This document shows, piece by piece, positions 32,750 through 40,851 of a DNA stretch of 64,000 bases (the first letter of the stretch is position 1; the number at the start of each line of letters is the position of its first letter). Location of the stretch: the NCBI RefSeq assembly GCF_900116145.1, contig NZ_FPAB01000005.1:1-64000 (forward strand), read 5' to 3'. The position numbers and the translations under genes are program-made. The notes below the pieces were generated by a model. It was not told the origin of the DNA. It searched no databases and saw only the letters and a list, made by a program, of their open reading frames with translations. The stretch comes from Streptomyces harbinensis. Its GTDB lineage: Bacteria > Actinomycetota > Actinomycetes > Streptomycetales > Streptomycetaceae.

Positions 32750-33817
32750 GTGACCGTGGCTGATGCGGATGGCGCCCCGCCCGACGGAACCGGTGACGAT
32801 ACCATCGCGCTGCGCATCGAGCAGCTGATCATCGGATCCGAGCGGCAGTACACCCCGTTCCAGGCGGCGCGTGCCGCCGGGGTCTCGCTGGACCTGGGCA
32901 CCCGCTTCTGGCGGGCGATGGGCTTCCCGGATGTGGGGCAGGCCAAGGTGCTCACCGAGGCGGACGTGCTGGCGCTGCGCCGGCTCGGCGGTCTGGTGGA
33001 GGCCGGGCTGCTGAGCGAGTCGATGGCGATCCAGGTGGCCAGGTCCACCGGGCAGACCACGGCCCGGCTGGCGGACTGGCAGATCGACTCCTTCCTGGAG
33101 GGCCTGATCGAGCCGCCGGAGCCGGGCATGACCCGCACCGAGGTGGCGTACCCGCTGGTGGAGCTGCTGCTGCCGGAACTGGAGGAGTTCCTGGTGTACG
33201 TGTGGCGCCGCCAGCTGGCGGCGGCCACCGGCCGGGTGGTCCAGGCGCAGGACGACGCCGAGATGGTGGACCGGCGGCTGGCGGTGGGCTTCGCCGACCT
33301 GGTGGGCTTCACCCGGCTGACCCGGCGTCTGGAGGAGGAGGAGCTGGGCGAGCTGGTGGAGGCGTTCGAGACGACCGCCGCCGACCAGGTCGCGGCGCAG
33401 GGCGGGCGGCTCATCAAGACGCTGGGCGACGAGGTGCTGTTCGCGGCGGACGACGCGGGCACGGCGGCCGACATCGGGCTGCGGCTGGTGGAGACCCTGG
33501 GCGACGACCCGATGATGCCGGAGCTGCGGGTCGGTATCGCGTTCGGCACCGTGACGACGCGGATGGGCGACGTCTTCGGCAACACCGTGAATCTGGCGAG
33601 CCGGCTCACCTCGATAGCGCCCAAGGACATGGTGCTGGTGGACGGCGCCCTGCGGGACGAGCTGACCTCGGCCGGGCTCGCCCCGGAGTCGGAGAAGACG
33701 GTGAGCGCGCGGGACGCGCGCGCCTACCGGTTCGCGCTCCAGCCGCTGTACCAGCGGCCGGTGCGCGGGCTGGGGATAGTGGAACCGTGGCTGCTGTCGA
33801 GACGAGGCGGGGAGTGA
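32750..33817 (+). CDS. cya: Class III adenylate cyclase
   Basis: 355 aa from GTG 32750 (a second GTG is two codons on). The N-terminal region of about 170 residues includes an HTH-like/helical segment (YTPFQAARAAGVSLDLGTRFWRAMGFP, LTEADVLALRRLGGLVEAGLLS). The catalytic domain (about 175-345) has metal-Asp motif VGFADLVGFTRLTRRL, KTLGDEVLFAADD with the second metal Asp, GIAFGTVTTRMGDVFGNTVNLASRL for the transition-state Asn/Arg, and a PKDMVLVD edge strand. It is soluble. In S. coelicolor Cya/cAMP affects germination and development. Four bases separate it from the hydratase gene, so probably an operon. Confidence 0.92.
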   Translation: MTVADADGAPPDGTGDDTIALRIEQLIIGSERQYTPFQAARAAGVSLDLGTRFWRAMGFPDVGQAKVLTEADVLALRRLGGLVEAGLLSESMAIQVARSTGQTTARLADWQIDSFLEGLIEPPEPGMTRTEVAYPLVELLLPELEEFLVYVWRRQLAAATGRVVQAQDDAEMVDRRLAVGFADLVGFTRLTRRLEEEELGELVEAFETTAADQVAAQGGRLIKTLGDEVLFAADDAGTAADIGLRLVETLGDDPMMPELRVGIAFGTVTTRMGDVFGNTVNLASRLTSIAPKDMVLVDGALRDELTSAGLAPESEKTVSARDARAYRFALQPLYQRPVRGLGIVEPWLLSRRGGE

Positions 33818-33821
33818 GCCG

Positions 33822-34619
33822 GTGAGGTACGGCGAGTGGGTGGAGGTCCGCCGGGACGCGGACACCGGCGTGGCGGAGCTGGTGCTGGACCGCGTCCCGG
33901 CGATGAACGCCGTCTCGACGGCGATGGCGCGCGGTATCGCGGAGGCGTGCGCGGCGCTGGCGGCGGCACCGGCCCGGGAGGTCCGGGCGGTGGTGCTCAG
34001 CTCCACCCACGAGCGGGCGTTTTGCGTCGGCGCGGACCTCAAGGAGCGCAACGCGCTGAGCGACGCCGAACTCGGCCGCCAGCGCCCGCTGGCGCGGGCC
34101 GCGTACACCGGTGTCCTCACCCTGCCGGTGCCGGTGATCGCAGCGGTGCACGGGTACGCGCTCGGCGGCGGCTTCGAACTGGCGCTCTCCTGCGATCTGA
34201 TCGTGGCCGACCCGACGGCGGTGGTCGGGCTGCCGGAGGTGACGGTCGGCGTGATCCCGGGCGGCGGTGGCACCCAGCTGCTGCCGCGCCGGGTGGGCGC
34301 GGCGCGGGCGGCGGAGCTGGTGTTCACCGGCCGCCGGGTGGCGGCGCAGGAGGCGCTGTCGCTGGGCCTGATCGACCGGCTGACGGGGGAGGGCGAGGAC
34401 CGTACCGAGGCGCTGGCGCTGGCGTCCCGGATCGCGGCCAACTCCCCGGTCGGGCTGCGGGCGGCCAAGCGGGCGCTGCGCTCCGGGTTCGGGCTCGACC
34501 TGCCGACCGGTCTTGAGGTGGAGGACGCGGCCTGGCGCACGGTGGCCTTCTCGGGGGACCGGGCGGAGGGTGTGGCGGCGTTCAACGAGAAGCGCACCCC
34601 GGACTGGCCGGGGGAGTAG
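33822..34619 (+). CDS. Enoyl-CoA hydratase/isomerase family protein
   Basis: 265 aa, GTG start, ribosome site within the cya end. Crotonase fold: NAVSTAMARGIAEA, AFCVGADLKERN (first oxyanion hole), HGYALGGGFELALSCDLIVADPTAVVGLPEVTVGVIPGGGGTQLLPRRVG with the hydratase catalytic Glu pair region (LPEVTVG), and AAQEALSLGLIDRL. Probably acts on fatty-acyl or branched-chain acyl-CoA; substrate not fixed. Co-transcribed with cya. Confidence 0.9.
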   Translation: MRYGEWVEVRRDADTGVAELVLDRVPAMNAVSTAMARGIAEACAALAAAPAREVRAVVLSSTHERAFCVGADLKERNALSDAELGRQRPLARAAYTGVLTLPVPVIAAVHGYALGGGFELALSCDLIVADPTAVVGLPEVTVGVIPGGGGTQLLPRRVGAARAAELVFTGRRVAAQEALSLGLIDRLTGEGEDRTEALALASRIAANSPVGLRAAKRALRSGFGLDLPTGLEVEDAAWRTVAFSGDRAEGVAAFNEKRTPDWPGE

Positions 34620-34662
34620 CCGGGTAGACCTGTCCGTGACCCGACACAGCACGGAGGGCGGG

Positions 34663-34860
34663 GTGGTGGGCGTGGAGCGGCAGCCGGCCGTCAGATGGCG
34701 CAGGAGTTCGTACTCGCTGAAGGGCAACTCCGAGTGCGCGGAAGTGGCCAGGTTCCCCGGCGGTGCGGTCGGGGTCCGGGACTCCAAGCGGGGCGACGGC
34801 CCGGTGCTGCGGTTTCCGCGCCCGGCGTGGACGGCGTTCCTGGCCACGGTCACCGGCTGA
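34663..34860 (+). CDS. DUF397 domain protein
   Basis: 65 aa from GTG 34663, with GGAGG at 34653-34657 (nearby GTGs at 34666 and 34672 are alternatives). RWRRSSYSLKGNSECAEVARFPGGAVGVRDSKRG is the DUF397 hallmark (W.KSS.S...G.CVEVA, VRDSK), ending in the domain's typical W-x-x-F-L. Streptomyces DUF397 proteins (WhiJ/SapM-like sets) are normally encoded beside an XRE regulator, and often an anti-sigma-like kinase; neither is adjacent here. Confidence 0.88.
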   Translation: MVGVERQPAVRWRRSSYSLKGNSECAEVARFPGGAVGVRDSKRGDGPVLRFPRPAWTAFLATVTG

Positions 34861-34958
34861 GGCGGCCGGCCCGTCCTTCGCTCCGTCCGCCGCACCGTCC
34901 GCCGCCCCGCGTCCGCCGGGGTGGAGCAGGCCGCCGGGCGGTGCCCGCGCGGCGCGCA

Positions 34959-34964
34959 TAGCCT
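34959..34964 (+). promoter_or_regulatory. -10 of the GGDEF gene (leaderless)
   Basis: TAGCCT, 7 nt before ATG 34972. Confidence 0.5.
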
Positions 34965-34971
34965 GAGGCGC

Positions 34972-36072
34972 ATGGACGCTTCCAGGGTGCGGGCCGTCGC
35001 CGCGCTGGTGGCCGCGATGGCCGGGGCGGTGCGCCTGCCGGAGGTGGCGCGGGCGGCGGCGGAGGGCGCCCGGACGGCGCTCGGCGGGTCGTTCGCGGCG
35101 CTGTCGGTCTGGGAGCGCGAACGCGGCCGGCTGCGGGTGCTGGTGAACACCGGCCGGCTGGTGGCCGGCGAGGAGGAGTTCCCGGCGGACGAGTCGTACG
35201 CGGTGCGGGACTTCCCGGAGATCGCGCTCGCCTCCCCGCACGAACCCCGGGCCTGGGTGGAGCGGGCCGACGGCCCCCGGCGCGGGGCGGCGCTGCGCCG
35301 GCAGGGGCGCGGCTGCTGTGTGGCGGCGCCGGTGGTGCTGGCCGACCGCGCCTGGGGCGAGCTGTATGTGGCGCGGGACGCGGGGGCTGCGGTGTTCACG
35401 CCGGACGAGGCGGAGTTCGCGGCGGTTCTGGCCTCGGTCACGGCCACCGGTCTGGCCCAGTACGAGCGGCTGGAGCGGGTGCGGCGGCTGGCGTTCACCG
35501 ATCCGCTGACCGGGCTCGGCAACCGCCGCGCGGTGGACGAGCGCCTGGCGGAGGCGGTGGCCGCGCACCGGTCGGGCGGCGAGCCGCTGACGCTGGTGGT
35601 CTGCGACGTCAACGGCCTGAAGAAGGTGAACGACACCTACGGGCACGCCGCCGGGGACCGGCTGCTGGAACGGTTCGGGCGGCTGCTGTCGCTGTGCGCC
35701 GCCGCGTTCCCCGGGGCGCTCGCGGCCCGGCTCGGCGGGGACGAGTTCGCGCTGGTCGTCACCGGCCACCCGGACACCGAGGTGGAGGCGGCGGTCGACG
35801 GGCTGTGCCGCGGGGCGGCGGGGCTCGCGCTGGGCGAGGGGGTGGCCTGCGGCATCGCCGGTACGGGTGAGGGGGTCGGCCCGCCGCCCACCGCGCGACG
35901 GCTGTTCCGGCTGGCGGACGCCGCCCAGTACCGGGCGAAGGCCACCCACGCGCCGGGCCCGGTGGTGGCCGGGCGCGGCGCCGAGGGCCGGGCGGCGCTG
36001 CGGATGGCGGACGCGCCGGCCGTGTACGCCCCCGGTGAGCCCGAACGGCGCAGGTTCCGGGGGCGGGAGTGA
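34972..36072 (+). CDS. GAF-GGDEF protein, probable diguanylate cyclase
   Basis: 366 aa. A GAF-like domain at about 20-165 (ARTALGGSFAALSVWERE, VAAPVVLADRAWGELYVARD) is followed by a GGDEF domain from about 178 (LAFTDPLTGLGNRRAVDERL, VCDVNGLKKVNDTYGHAAGDRLL) with an intact A-site LGGDEFALVV at about residues 254-263. So c-di-GMP synthesis is possible. No EAL domain and no membrane segment. In Streptomyces c-di-GMP acts through BldD and WhiG/RsiG in development; this position matches the S. coelicolor GGDEF gene just before hutH. The C-terminal 45 residues are Arg/Pro-rich and disordered. Confidence 0.88.
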   Translation: MDASRVRAVAALVAAMAGAVRLPEVARAAAEGARTALGGSFAALSVWERERGRLRVLVNTGRLVAGEEEFPADESYAVRDFPEIALASPHEPRAWVERADGPRRGAALRRQGRGCCVAAPVVLADRAWGELYVARDAGAAVFTPDEAEFAAVLASVTATGLAQYERLERVRRLAFTDPLTGLGNRRAVDERLAEAVAAHRSGGEPLTLVVCDVNGLKKVNDTYGHAAGDRLLERFGRLLSLCAAAFPGALAARLGGDEFALVVTGHPDTEVEAAVDGLCRGAAGLALGEGVACGIAGTGEGVGPPPTARRLFRLADAAQYRAKATHAPGPVVAGRGAEGRAALRMADAPAVYAPGEPERRRFRGRE

Positions 36073-36128
36073 CCCGGCGCCGTACGTCCGGTTCCGGCCC
36101 CCTCTGTGACGGTTATCGATTCACTCTT

Positions 36129-36134
36129 TAGGCT
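36129..36134 (+). promoter_or_regulatory. -10 of hutH
   Basis: TAGGCT; a start point 7 nt on falls at about 36141, next to ATG 36143. Confidence 0.45.
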
Positions 36135-36142
36135 CTGTGAAT

Positions 36143-37717
36143 ATGGCTATGCACTCCCTCGTGGTCGGCCCCTCCGGCACCACCCCCGCCGATGTCGTCG
36201 CCGTCGCCCGGCACGGCGCCCGCGTCGAACTCTCCCCCGCCGCCCGGACCGCGATGGCCGCCGCCCGCGCCGCCGTGGAGGACCTCGCGGCCCGCCCCGA
36301 ACCCGTCTACGGCGTCTCCACCGGCTTCGGCGCCCTCGCCGTCCGCCACATCAGCCCCGAACTGCGCGCCCGCCTCCAGCGCAACATCGTCCGCTCGCAC
36401 GCCGCCGGGATGGGCCCGCGCGTGGAGCGCGAGGTGGTCAGGGCGCTGATGTTCCTGCGGCTGAAAACCCTCGCCTCCGGCCACACCGGGGTACGGCCCG
36501 AGGTCGCCGACACCATGGCCGCCGTCCTCAACGCCGGCATCACCCCCGTCGTCCACGAGTACGGATCGCTCGGCTGCTCCGGCGACCTGGCGCCGCTGTC
36601 GCACTGCGCCCTCACCCTCATGGGCGAGGGCGAGGCCGAGGGCCCCGACGGCCGGATCCGCCCCGCCGCCGAACTCCTCGCCGAACACGGCATCAGCCCC
36701 GTCGTGCTGCGCGAGAAGGAAGGTCTTGCGCTCCTCAACGGCACCGACGGCATGCTCGGCATGCTGCTGATGGCCTGCGCCGACCTGGCCGGCCTCTTCA
36801 CCGCCGCCGACATCACCGCGGCCCTCACCCTGGAGGCGCTGCTCGGCACCGACCGGGTGCTCGCCCCCGAACTCCACGCCATCCGCCCGCACCCCGGACA
36901 GGCCGTCAGCGCCGCCAACATGCTGCGCGTCCTGGCCGGCTCCGGCCTCACCGGCCACCACCAGGACGACGCCCCGCGCGTCCAGGACGCCTACTCGGTG
37001 CGCTGCGCCCCGCAGGTCACCGGCGCCGGCCGGGACACCCTGGAGCACGCCCGGCGGGTGGCCGGGTACGAACTGGCCGCCGCCGTCGACAACCCGGTGG
37101 TCGTCCCGGCGGCCGGCGGCCGGCCCGCGCGGGTGGAGTCCAACGGCAACTTCCACGGCGCGCCGCTCGGCTACGTCCTGGACTTCCTGGCCATCGCCGT
37201 CGCCGATCTCGCCTCCATCACCGAACGCCGCACCGACCGGCTGCTGGACAAGAACCGCTCGCACGGCCTGCCGCCGTTCCTCGCCGGCGACGCGGGCGTG
37301 GACTCCGGACTGATGATCGCCCAGTACACGCAGGCCGCGCTCGTCAGCGAACTGAAGCGGCTGGCCGTACCCGCCTCGGTGGACTCGATCCCGTCCTCCG
37401 CGATGCAGGAGGACCACGTCTCGATGGGCTGGTCGGCGGCCCGCAAACTGCGGACGGCGGTGGCCGGGCTGACCCGGGTGATCGCGGTGGAGCTGTGCGC
37501 GGCGACCCGGGCCCTGGAACTGCGCGACGGGCTGGCCGCCCAGGGCCTGCGCCCGGGTCCTGCCGCCCGCGCCGTGCTGGAGGCGGTCCGGGCGGCGGGG
37601 GTCGGCGGGGCGGGCGAGGACCGCTATCTGGCGCCCGATCTGGCGGCGGCGGAGGAGTTCGTCCGCGCCGGCTCACTGGTGGCGGCCACCGAGGCGGTCA
37701 CCGGACCGCTCGGCTGA
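36143..37717 (+). CDS. hutH: Histidine ammonia-lyase
   Basis: 524 aa from ATG 36143 (GTG 36137 and ATG 36149 are possible). Histidine to urocanate plus ammonia. VYGVSTGFGALAV holds the catalytic Tyr, QRNIVRSHAAGMG follows, and the MIO prosthetic group triad is Cys145-Ser-Gly in GSLGCSGDLAPLSH where most HALs have Ala-Ser-Gly. DAYSVRCAPQVTGA, ESNGNFHGAPLGY and SIPSSAMQEDHVSMG are all intact. No other hut gene is adjacent, as in S. coelicolor where hutH stands alone. A -10 TAGGCT at 36129-36134 puts the mRNA start at or next to the ATG. Confidence 0.94.
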   Translation: MAMHSLVVGPSGTTPADVVAVARHGARVELSPAARTAMAAARAAVEDLAARPEPVYGVSTGFGALAVRHISPELRARLQRNIVRSHAAGMGPRVEREVVRALMFLRLKTLASGHTGVRPEVADTMAAVLNAGITPVVHEYGSLGCSGDLAPLSHCALTLMGEGEAEGPDGRIRPAAELLAEHGISPVVLREKEGLALLNGTDGMLGMLLMACADLAGLFTAADITAALTLEALLGTDRVLAPELHAIRPHPGQAVSAANMLRVLAGSGLTGHHQDDAPRVQDAYSVRCAPQVTGAGRDTLEHARRVAGYELAAAVDNPVVVPAAGGRPARVESNGNFHGAPLGYVLDFLAIAVADLASITERRTDRLLDKNRSHGLPPFLAGDAGVDSGLMIAQYTQAALVSELKRLAVPASVDSIPSSAMQEDHVSMGWSAARKLRTAVAGLTRVIAVELCAATRALELRDGLAAQGLRPGPAARAVLEAVRAAGVGGAGEDRYLAPDLAAAEEFVRAGSLVAATEAVTGPLG

Positions 37718-37731
37718 CCCGCCCCCTGCCG

Positions 37732-37908
37732 CTACTCCTCGGCGGGCACCTGGTGCTCGCTGACGGCGTCGTTGCCCACCGCGTCCTCGCCGCCGGCCTC
37801 GCTCCCGGCGTGCGCGGTGGGCATCAGCCAGACCAGACCCAGTACGGCCGCGGCGACGAGGCCGGTGATCAGCGGCTGGTTGTTCGGGGTAGCACGGTGC
37901 TCGGCCAC
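37732..37908 (-). CDS. 58-aa single-TM small membrane protein
   Basis: GTG 37908 preceded by AGGAGG with ideal spacing. N-terminal MAEHRATPNNQPLITG, one TM (LVAAAVLGLVWLMP, about residues 17-30, ending THA), then an acidic external tail (GSEAGGEDAVGNDAVSEHQV...). Convergent with hutH, whose stop is 15 bp away. Coding is supported by the strong ribosome site and the clean Nin-TM-acidic layout. Function unknown. Confidence 0.75.
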   Translation of the reverse strand: MAEHRATPNNQPLITGLVAAAVLGLVWLMPTAHAGSEAGGEDAVGNDAVSEHQVPAEE

Positions 37909-38045
37909 GGGGGCCTCCTGGGGACGGAGCGGGGGGAGCGGGGGGTGGGGGTGTAGCGGTGGCTGGGGTGGTGCCGAGAGCGATGTTAGGCGCCCATGCG
38001 GGTCGCGGGGAAGAGCTGTCCGAGGCGGCGGTTACTCTCCGTGTC

Positions 38046-38372
38046 ATGAGTAGCAGCGAAGAGATGTACCCGATCGCGGCCGAGGCGGCGCGCCATGTCC
38101 GGGTCCGGGTGGACATGGTGCTGGAGCTGACGGACGCGGACGAGGTGATCCGGGCCGCCTGGGCGCGGATCCACGGGGACGAGCAGATGCCGGAGCTGGA
38201 GCGCCGGCAGGCGGCGGACGCGGTCGCGCAGGACCCGGCGGAGGCGATCGCGTACCTGCTCGACCCGGTGGATCTGGTGGCCGAGGTGCCGGGGGTGGAG
38301 CTGGCGCAGGCGTCCTGGAGCAGCGAGCTGGCGGAGTACGATCCGGAGGAGACGTGGGACAGTGACGACTAA
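38046..38372 (+). CDS. Conserved-type hypothetical acidic protein
   Basis: 108 aa from ATG 38046. Soluble, acidic, helical: MSSSEEMYPIAAEAARHVRVRVDMVLELTDADEVIRAAWARI, then ELERRQAADAVAQDPAEAIAYLLDPVDLVAEVPGVELAQASWSSE and an Asp/Glu tail (YDPEETWDSDD). TACTCT 7 nt upstream suggests a leaderless mRNA. I do not recognise the family; no catalytic or binding motif seen. Confidence 0.75.
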   Translation: MSSSEEMYPIAAEAARHVRVRVDMVLELTDADEVIRAAWARIHGDEQMPELERRQAADAVAQDPAEAIAYLLDPVDLVAEVPGVELAQASWSSELAEYDPEETWDSDD

Positions 38373-38541
38373 TAGGACAAAGATTCCCTAAAAGGGGGAA
38401 CGGTTCGAACGCCGCCCGCGTTGTCACGCGAGATGCCCGGACGAATGATCCCAAGGGCGTCTTTTCCGCGCGAAGCAGAGCAACGCAATGCCGCCGGGGC
38501 CGCCGTCACCGGGAGCCCCGGCGGGGATGGAGTGGCTGACG

Positions 38542-39801
38542 ATGAGGGACGGCATGCGGCGCAGGGGCGCCGCCGGTGTGGCGGTGCTGCTGTCCGGAGT
38601 GCTCACTCTGGGCGCCTGCGGTCTGCGGGGCGGCGACGGCGACGGGGCGGACGACGCCAAGGCCGGCCGGCCGACGGCGTCGGAGAGCGACGCCGCCTCG
38701 GCCGACATCTCGGACGCGGACATCTCCATCACCCCCGGTGACATGGCGGACAACGTCGGCATCACCGACAGTGTCGCCGTCCATGTGACAAACGGCACAC
38801 TCGACACCGTCACCATGCGGGCCATCGACAGCGACACCGAGGTGCCCGGCACCATATCCGCCGACGGCACCGGCTGGAGCCCCGACGGCCAGCTCTCGCG
38901 GGCCACCCGCTACGAGCTGGTCGTCCAGGCCGGCGACGGCCAGGGCCGCAAGGCGCACGAGAGCGCCACCTTCACCACCGTCTCCCCGGACAACAGCTTC
39001 ATCGGCAACTTCACCCCCGAGGACAACTCCACGGTGGGCGTCGGCATGCCCATCTCGCTGAACTTCGACAAGGAGATCACCAACAAGGCCGCCGTCGAAG
39101 CCGCCGTGGAGATCAACACCAGCAGCGGCCAGGACGTCGTCGGACACTGGTTCGGCGACAAGCGCCTCGACTTCCGCCCGCAGAACTACTGGCAGGCCGA
39201 CACCCACGTCACCGTCACCCTGGACTTCAACGGCCTCGAAGGCGCCCCCGGCATCACCGGCGTCCAGGACCGCACCTTCAGCTTCGACGTCGGCCGCTCC
39301 CAGATCAGCACCGTCGACGCCAGAACCCACCAGATGACGGTGGTCCGCGACGGCCGCACCCTGCGCACCGTGCCGATCTCCGCCGGCAGCGAGGAGAACC
39401 CCACCTACAACGGCGCCATGGTGATCTCCGAGAAGTTCGAGGAGACCCGCATGAACGGCGCCACCGTCGGGTTCACCGACGACGACGGCAAGGGCGAGTA
39501 CGACATCCCGGACGTGCCGCACGCCATGCGGCTCTCCACCTCCGGCACCTTCATCCACGGCAACTACTGGAGCGCGCCGGAGATCTTCGGCTCCACCAAC
39601 ACCAGCCACGGCTGCGTCGGCCTCGCCGACGTCCAGGGCGCGGGCGACCCCGAGCAGGACGCCGCCTGGTTCTACGACGAGTCCCTGCTCGGCGACGTGG
39701 TCATCGTCGTCAACTCGCCCGACGAGACCATCCAGCCCGACAACGGCCTCAACGGCTGGAACATGGACTGGAACGAGTGGCAGGCCGGCAGCGCCCTGTA
39801 A
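38542..39801 (+). CDS. L,D-transpeptidase lipoprotein with Ig-like domains
   Basis: 419 aa from ATG 38542 (ATG 38527 possible). Lipoprotein signal with lipobox LTLGAC; an acidic linker; two Ig-like domains (about 60-135, and 140-235 with TPEDNSTVGVGMPISLNFDKEI and NGLEGAPGITGVQDRTFSFDV); then a YkuD catalytic domain (about 240-385) with the family's HGNYWSAPEIFGSTNTSHGCVGLADV, including the nucleophile Cys in SHGCVG. Forms 3-3 cross-links in peptidoglycan, the main type in Streptomyces. The Trp-rich C-terminus (GLNGWNMDWNEWQAG) is typical of mycobacterial/streptomycete Ldts. Terminator at 39827-39862. Confidence 0.93.
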   Translation: MRDGMRRRGAAGVAVLLSGVLTLGACGLRGGDGDGADDAKAGRPTASESDAASADISDADISITPGDMADNVGITDSVAVHVTNGTLDTVTMRAIDSDTEVPGTISADGTGWSPDGQLSRATRYELVVQAGDGQGRKAHESATFTTVSPDNSFIGNFTPEDNSTVGVGMPISLNFDKEITNKAAVEAAVEINTSSGQDVVGHWFGDKRLDFRPQNYWQADTHVTVTLDFNGLEGAPGITGVQDRTFSFDVGRSQISTVDARTHQMTVVRDGRTLRTVPISAGSEENPTYNGAMVISEKFEETRMNGATVGFTDDDGKGEYDIPDVPHAMRLSTSGTFIHGNYWSAPEIFGSTNTSHGCVGLADVQGAGDPEQDAAWFYDESLLGDVVIVVNSPDETIQPDNGLNGWNMDWNEWQAGSAL

Positions 39802-39826
39802 CACCCCTCGGCGGCGGCGGATTTCG

Positions 39827-39862
39827 CGCCGGGCGAAACCCCACGGGGGTCCCCGCCCGGCG
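39827..39862. terminator. Terminator of the L,D-transpeptidase gene
   Basis: Outer stem CGCCGGGCG / CGCCCGGCG (39827-39835 with 39854-39862) enclosing an inner ACCCC / GGGGT stem. Confidence 0.65.
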
Positions 39863-39871
39863 TTCGCCTTC

Positions 39872-39877
39872 TACGCT
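39872..39877 (+). promoter_or_regulatory. -10 of popR (leaderless)
   Basis: TACGCT, 6 nt before ATG 39884. The GAGGAG that follows touches the ATG and is too close to act as a ribosome site. Confidence 0.55.
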
Positions 39878-39883
39878 GAGGAG

Positions 39884-40219
39884 ATGACCAGCCACCCGTA
39901 CCAGCCGGCCGGCGAGCCCCTGTGGCGGCACCTCATCGGCGAGGTCCTGCGCCGTGAGCGGCTGGCCCAGGGCCGTACCCTCAAGGACGTGGCCGAGGCC
40001 GCCCGGATCTCCATGCCCTACCTCTCCGAGCTGGAACGCGGGCGCAAGGAGGCCTCCTCCGAGATCCTCGCCGCCGCGGCCCGCGCCCTCGGCCTCACCC
40101 TCGCCGACCTGCTGGCCCTCGCCCACCGGGAACTGGCCGGCCCGGCCCGGGTCACCTCCCTCACCCGGCCGGCCGCCCCCGTACGGCAGGCCGGTCAGAC
40201 CCTGCTGCTGGCCGCCTGA
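39884..40219 (+). CDS. popR: PopR-like XRE-family activator of clpP3-clpP4
   Basis: 111 aa. HTH_3 domain at about 17-75: LIGEVLRRERLAQGRTLKDVAEAARISMPYLSELERGRKEASSEIL, the ClgR/PopR type. The C-terminus ends ...TLLLAA; in S. lividans PopR the terminal alanines target it for ClpP1/P2 degradation, and clpP3-clpP4 is expressed only when that protease fails. Convergent with the adjacent clpP4/clpP3 genes. PopR-type boxes lie before clpP3 at 41573-41604. Called PopR rather than ClgR by this context. Confidence 0.85.
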   Translation: MTSHPYQPAGEPLWRHLIGEVLRRERLAQGRTLKDVAEAARISMPYLSELERGRKEASSEILAAAARALGLTLADLLALAHRELAGPARVTSLTRPAAPVRQAGQTLLLAA

Positions 40220-40232
40220 ACCCTTCCGGTGC

Positions 40233-40850
40233 TCAGGTGGCGGTCACCATCGCCGCCGCATCCCGCCGGGACAGCACCTGGTCGGCCAGCCCGTACGCGA
40301 CCGCCTCCTGCGCCGTGAACACCCGGTCCCGGTCCAGGTCCGCCCGCAACTGCGCCACCCCGCGACCGGTGTGGCGGGCCAGCACCTCCTCCACCTGCGC
40401 CCGGATCCGCGCCAACTCCTTCGCCTCCAGGCTCAGATCGGAGATCGTGCCCCGCCGCCCCCCACTGGCCGGCTGCCCCAGCAGCACCCGCGCGTGCTCC
40501 AGCACCACCCGCCGCCCCGGCTCCCCGCCCGCCAGCAGCACCGCCGCCGTCGAGGCCGCCTGCCCCACGCAGAACGTGGACACCGGCGCGGTGATGAAGC
40601 TCATCGTGTCGTAGATGGCCATCAGCGACGTGAACGAGCCACCCGGCGAATTGATGTACAGCGAGATCTCCTGCTCCGGCGCCGCCGCCTCCAGATGGAA
40701 CAGCTGCGCGATCACCACATTGGCGACCCCGTCGTCGATCTCGGTCCCCAGGAAGATGACCCGCTCGGACAGCAGCCGGCTGTAGACGTCGTACGCCCGC
40801 TCCCCGTTCGGCGTCCGCTCCACCACGGTCGGAATCGTGTACTGCGCCAT
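40233..40850 (-). CDS. clpP4: ClpP4-like protease subunit lacking the catalytic histidine
   Basis: 205 aa. ClpP fold with [19 protein letters not shown] and nucleophile Ser100 in [12 protein letters not shown]. Where ClpP has R-V-M-I-H-Q-P the sequence reads RVLLGQP, so the triad His is Gly125. The Asp region [18 protein letters not shown] is intact. One base separates it from clpP3, so they are co-translated. Probably a structural partner in a ClpP3/ClpP4 hetero-tetradecamer, with ClpP3 supplying the active sites (inference). Confidence 0.88.
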   Translation of the reverse strand: MAQYTIPTVVERTPNGERAYDVYSRLLSERVIFLGTEIDDGVANVVIAQLFHLEAAAPEQEISLYINSPGGSFTSLMAIYDTMSFITAPVSTFCVGQAASTAAVLLAGGEPGRRVVLEHARVLLGQPASGGRRGTISDLSLEAKELARIRAQVEEVLARHTGRGVAQLRADLDRDRVFTAQEAVAYGLADQVLSRRDAAAMVTAT

Positions 40851-40851
40851 C

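Noticed and set aside
34921-34971. Upstream extension of the GGDEF gene to 34921
   Set aside because: It would place the -10 hexamer TAGCCT inside the coding region; ATG 34972 fits the 7-nt leaderless spacing.
39878-39883. GAGGAG as ribosome site of popR
   Set aside because: It directly touches the ATG; the -10 box 6 nt upstream makes a leaderless start more likely.
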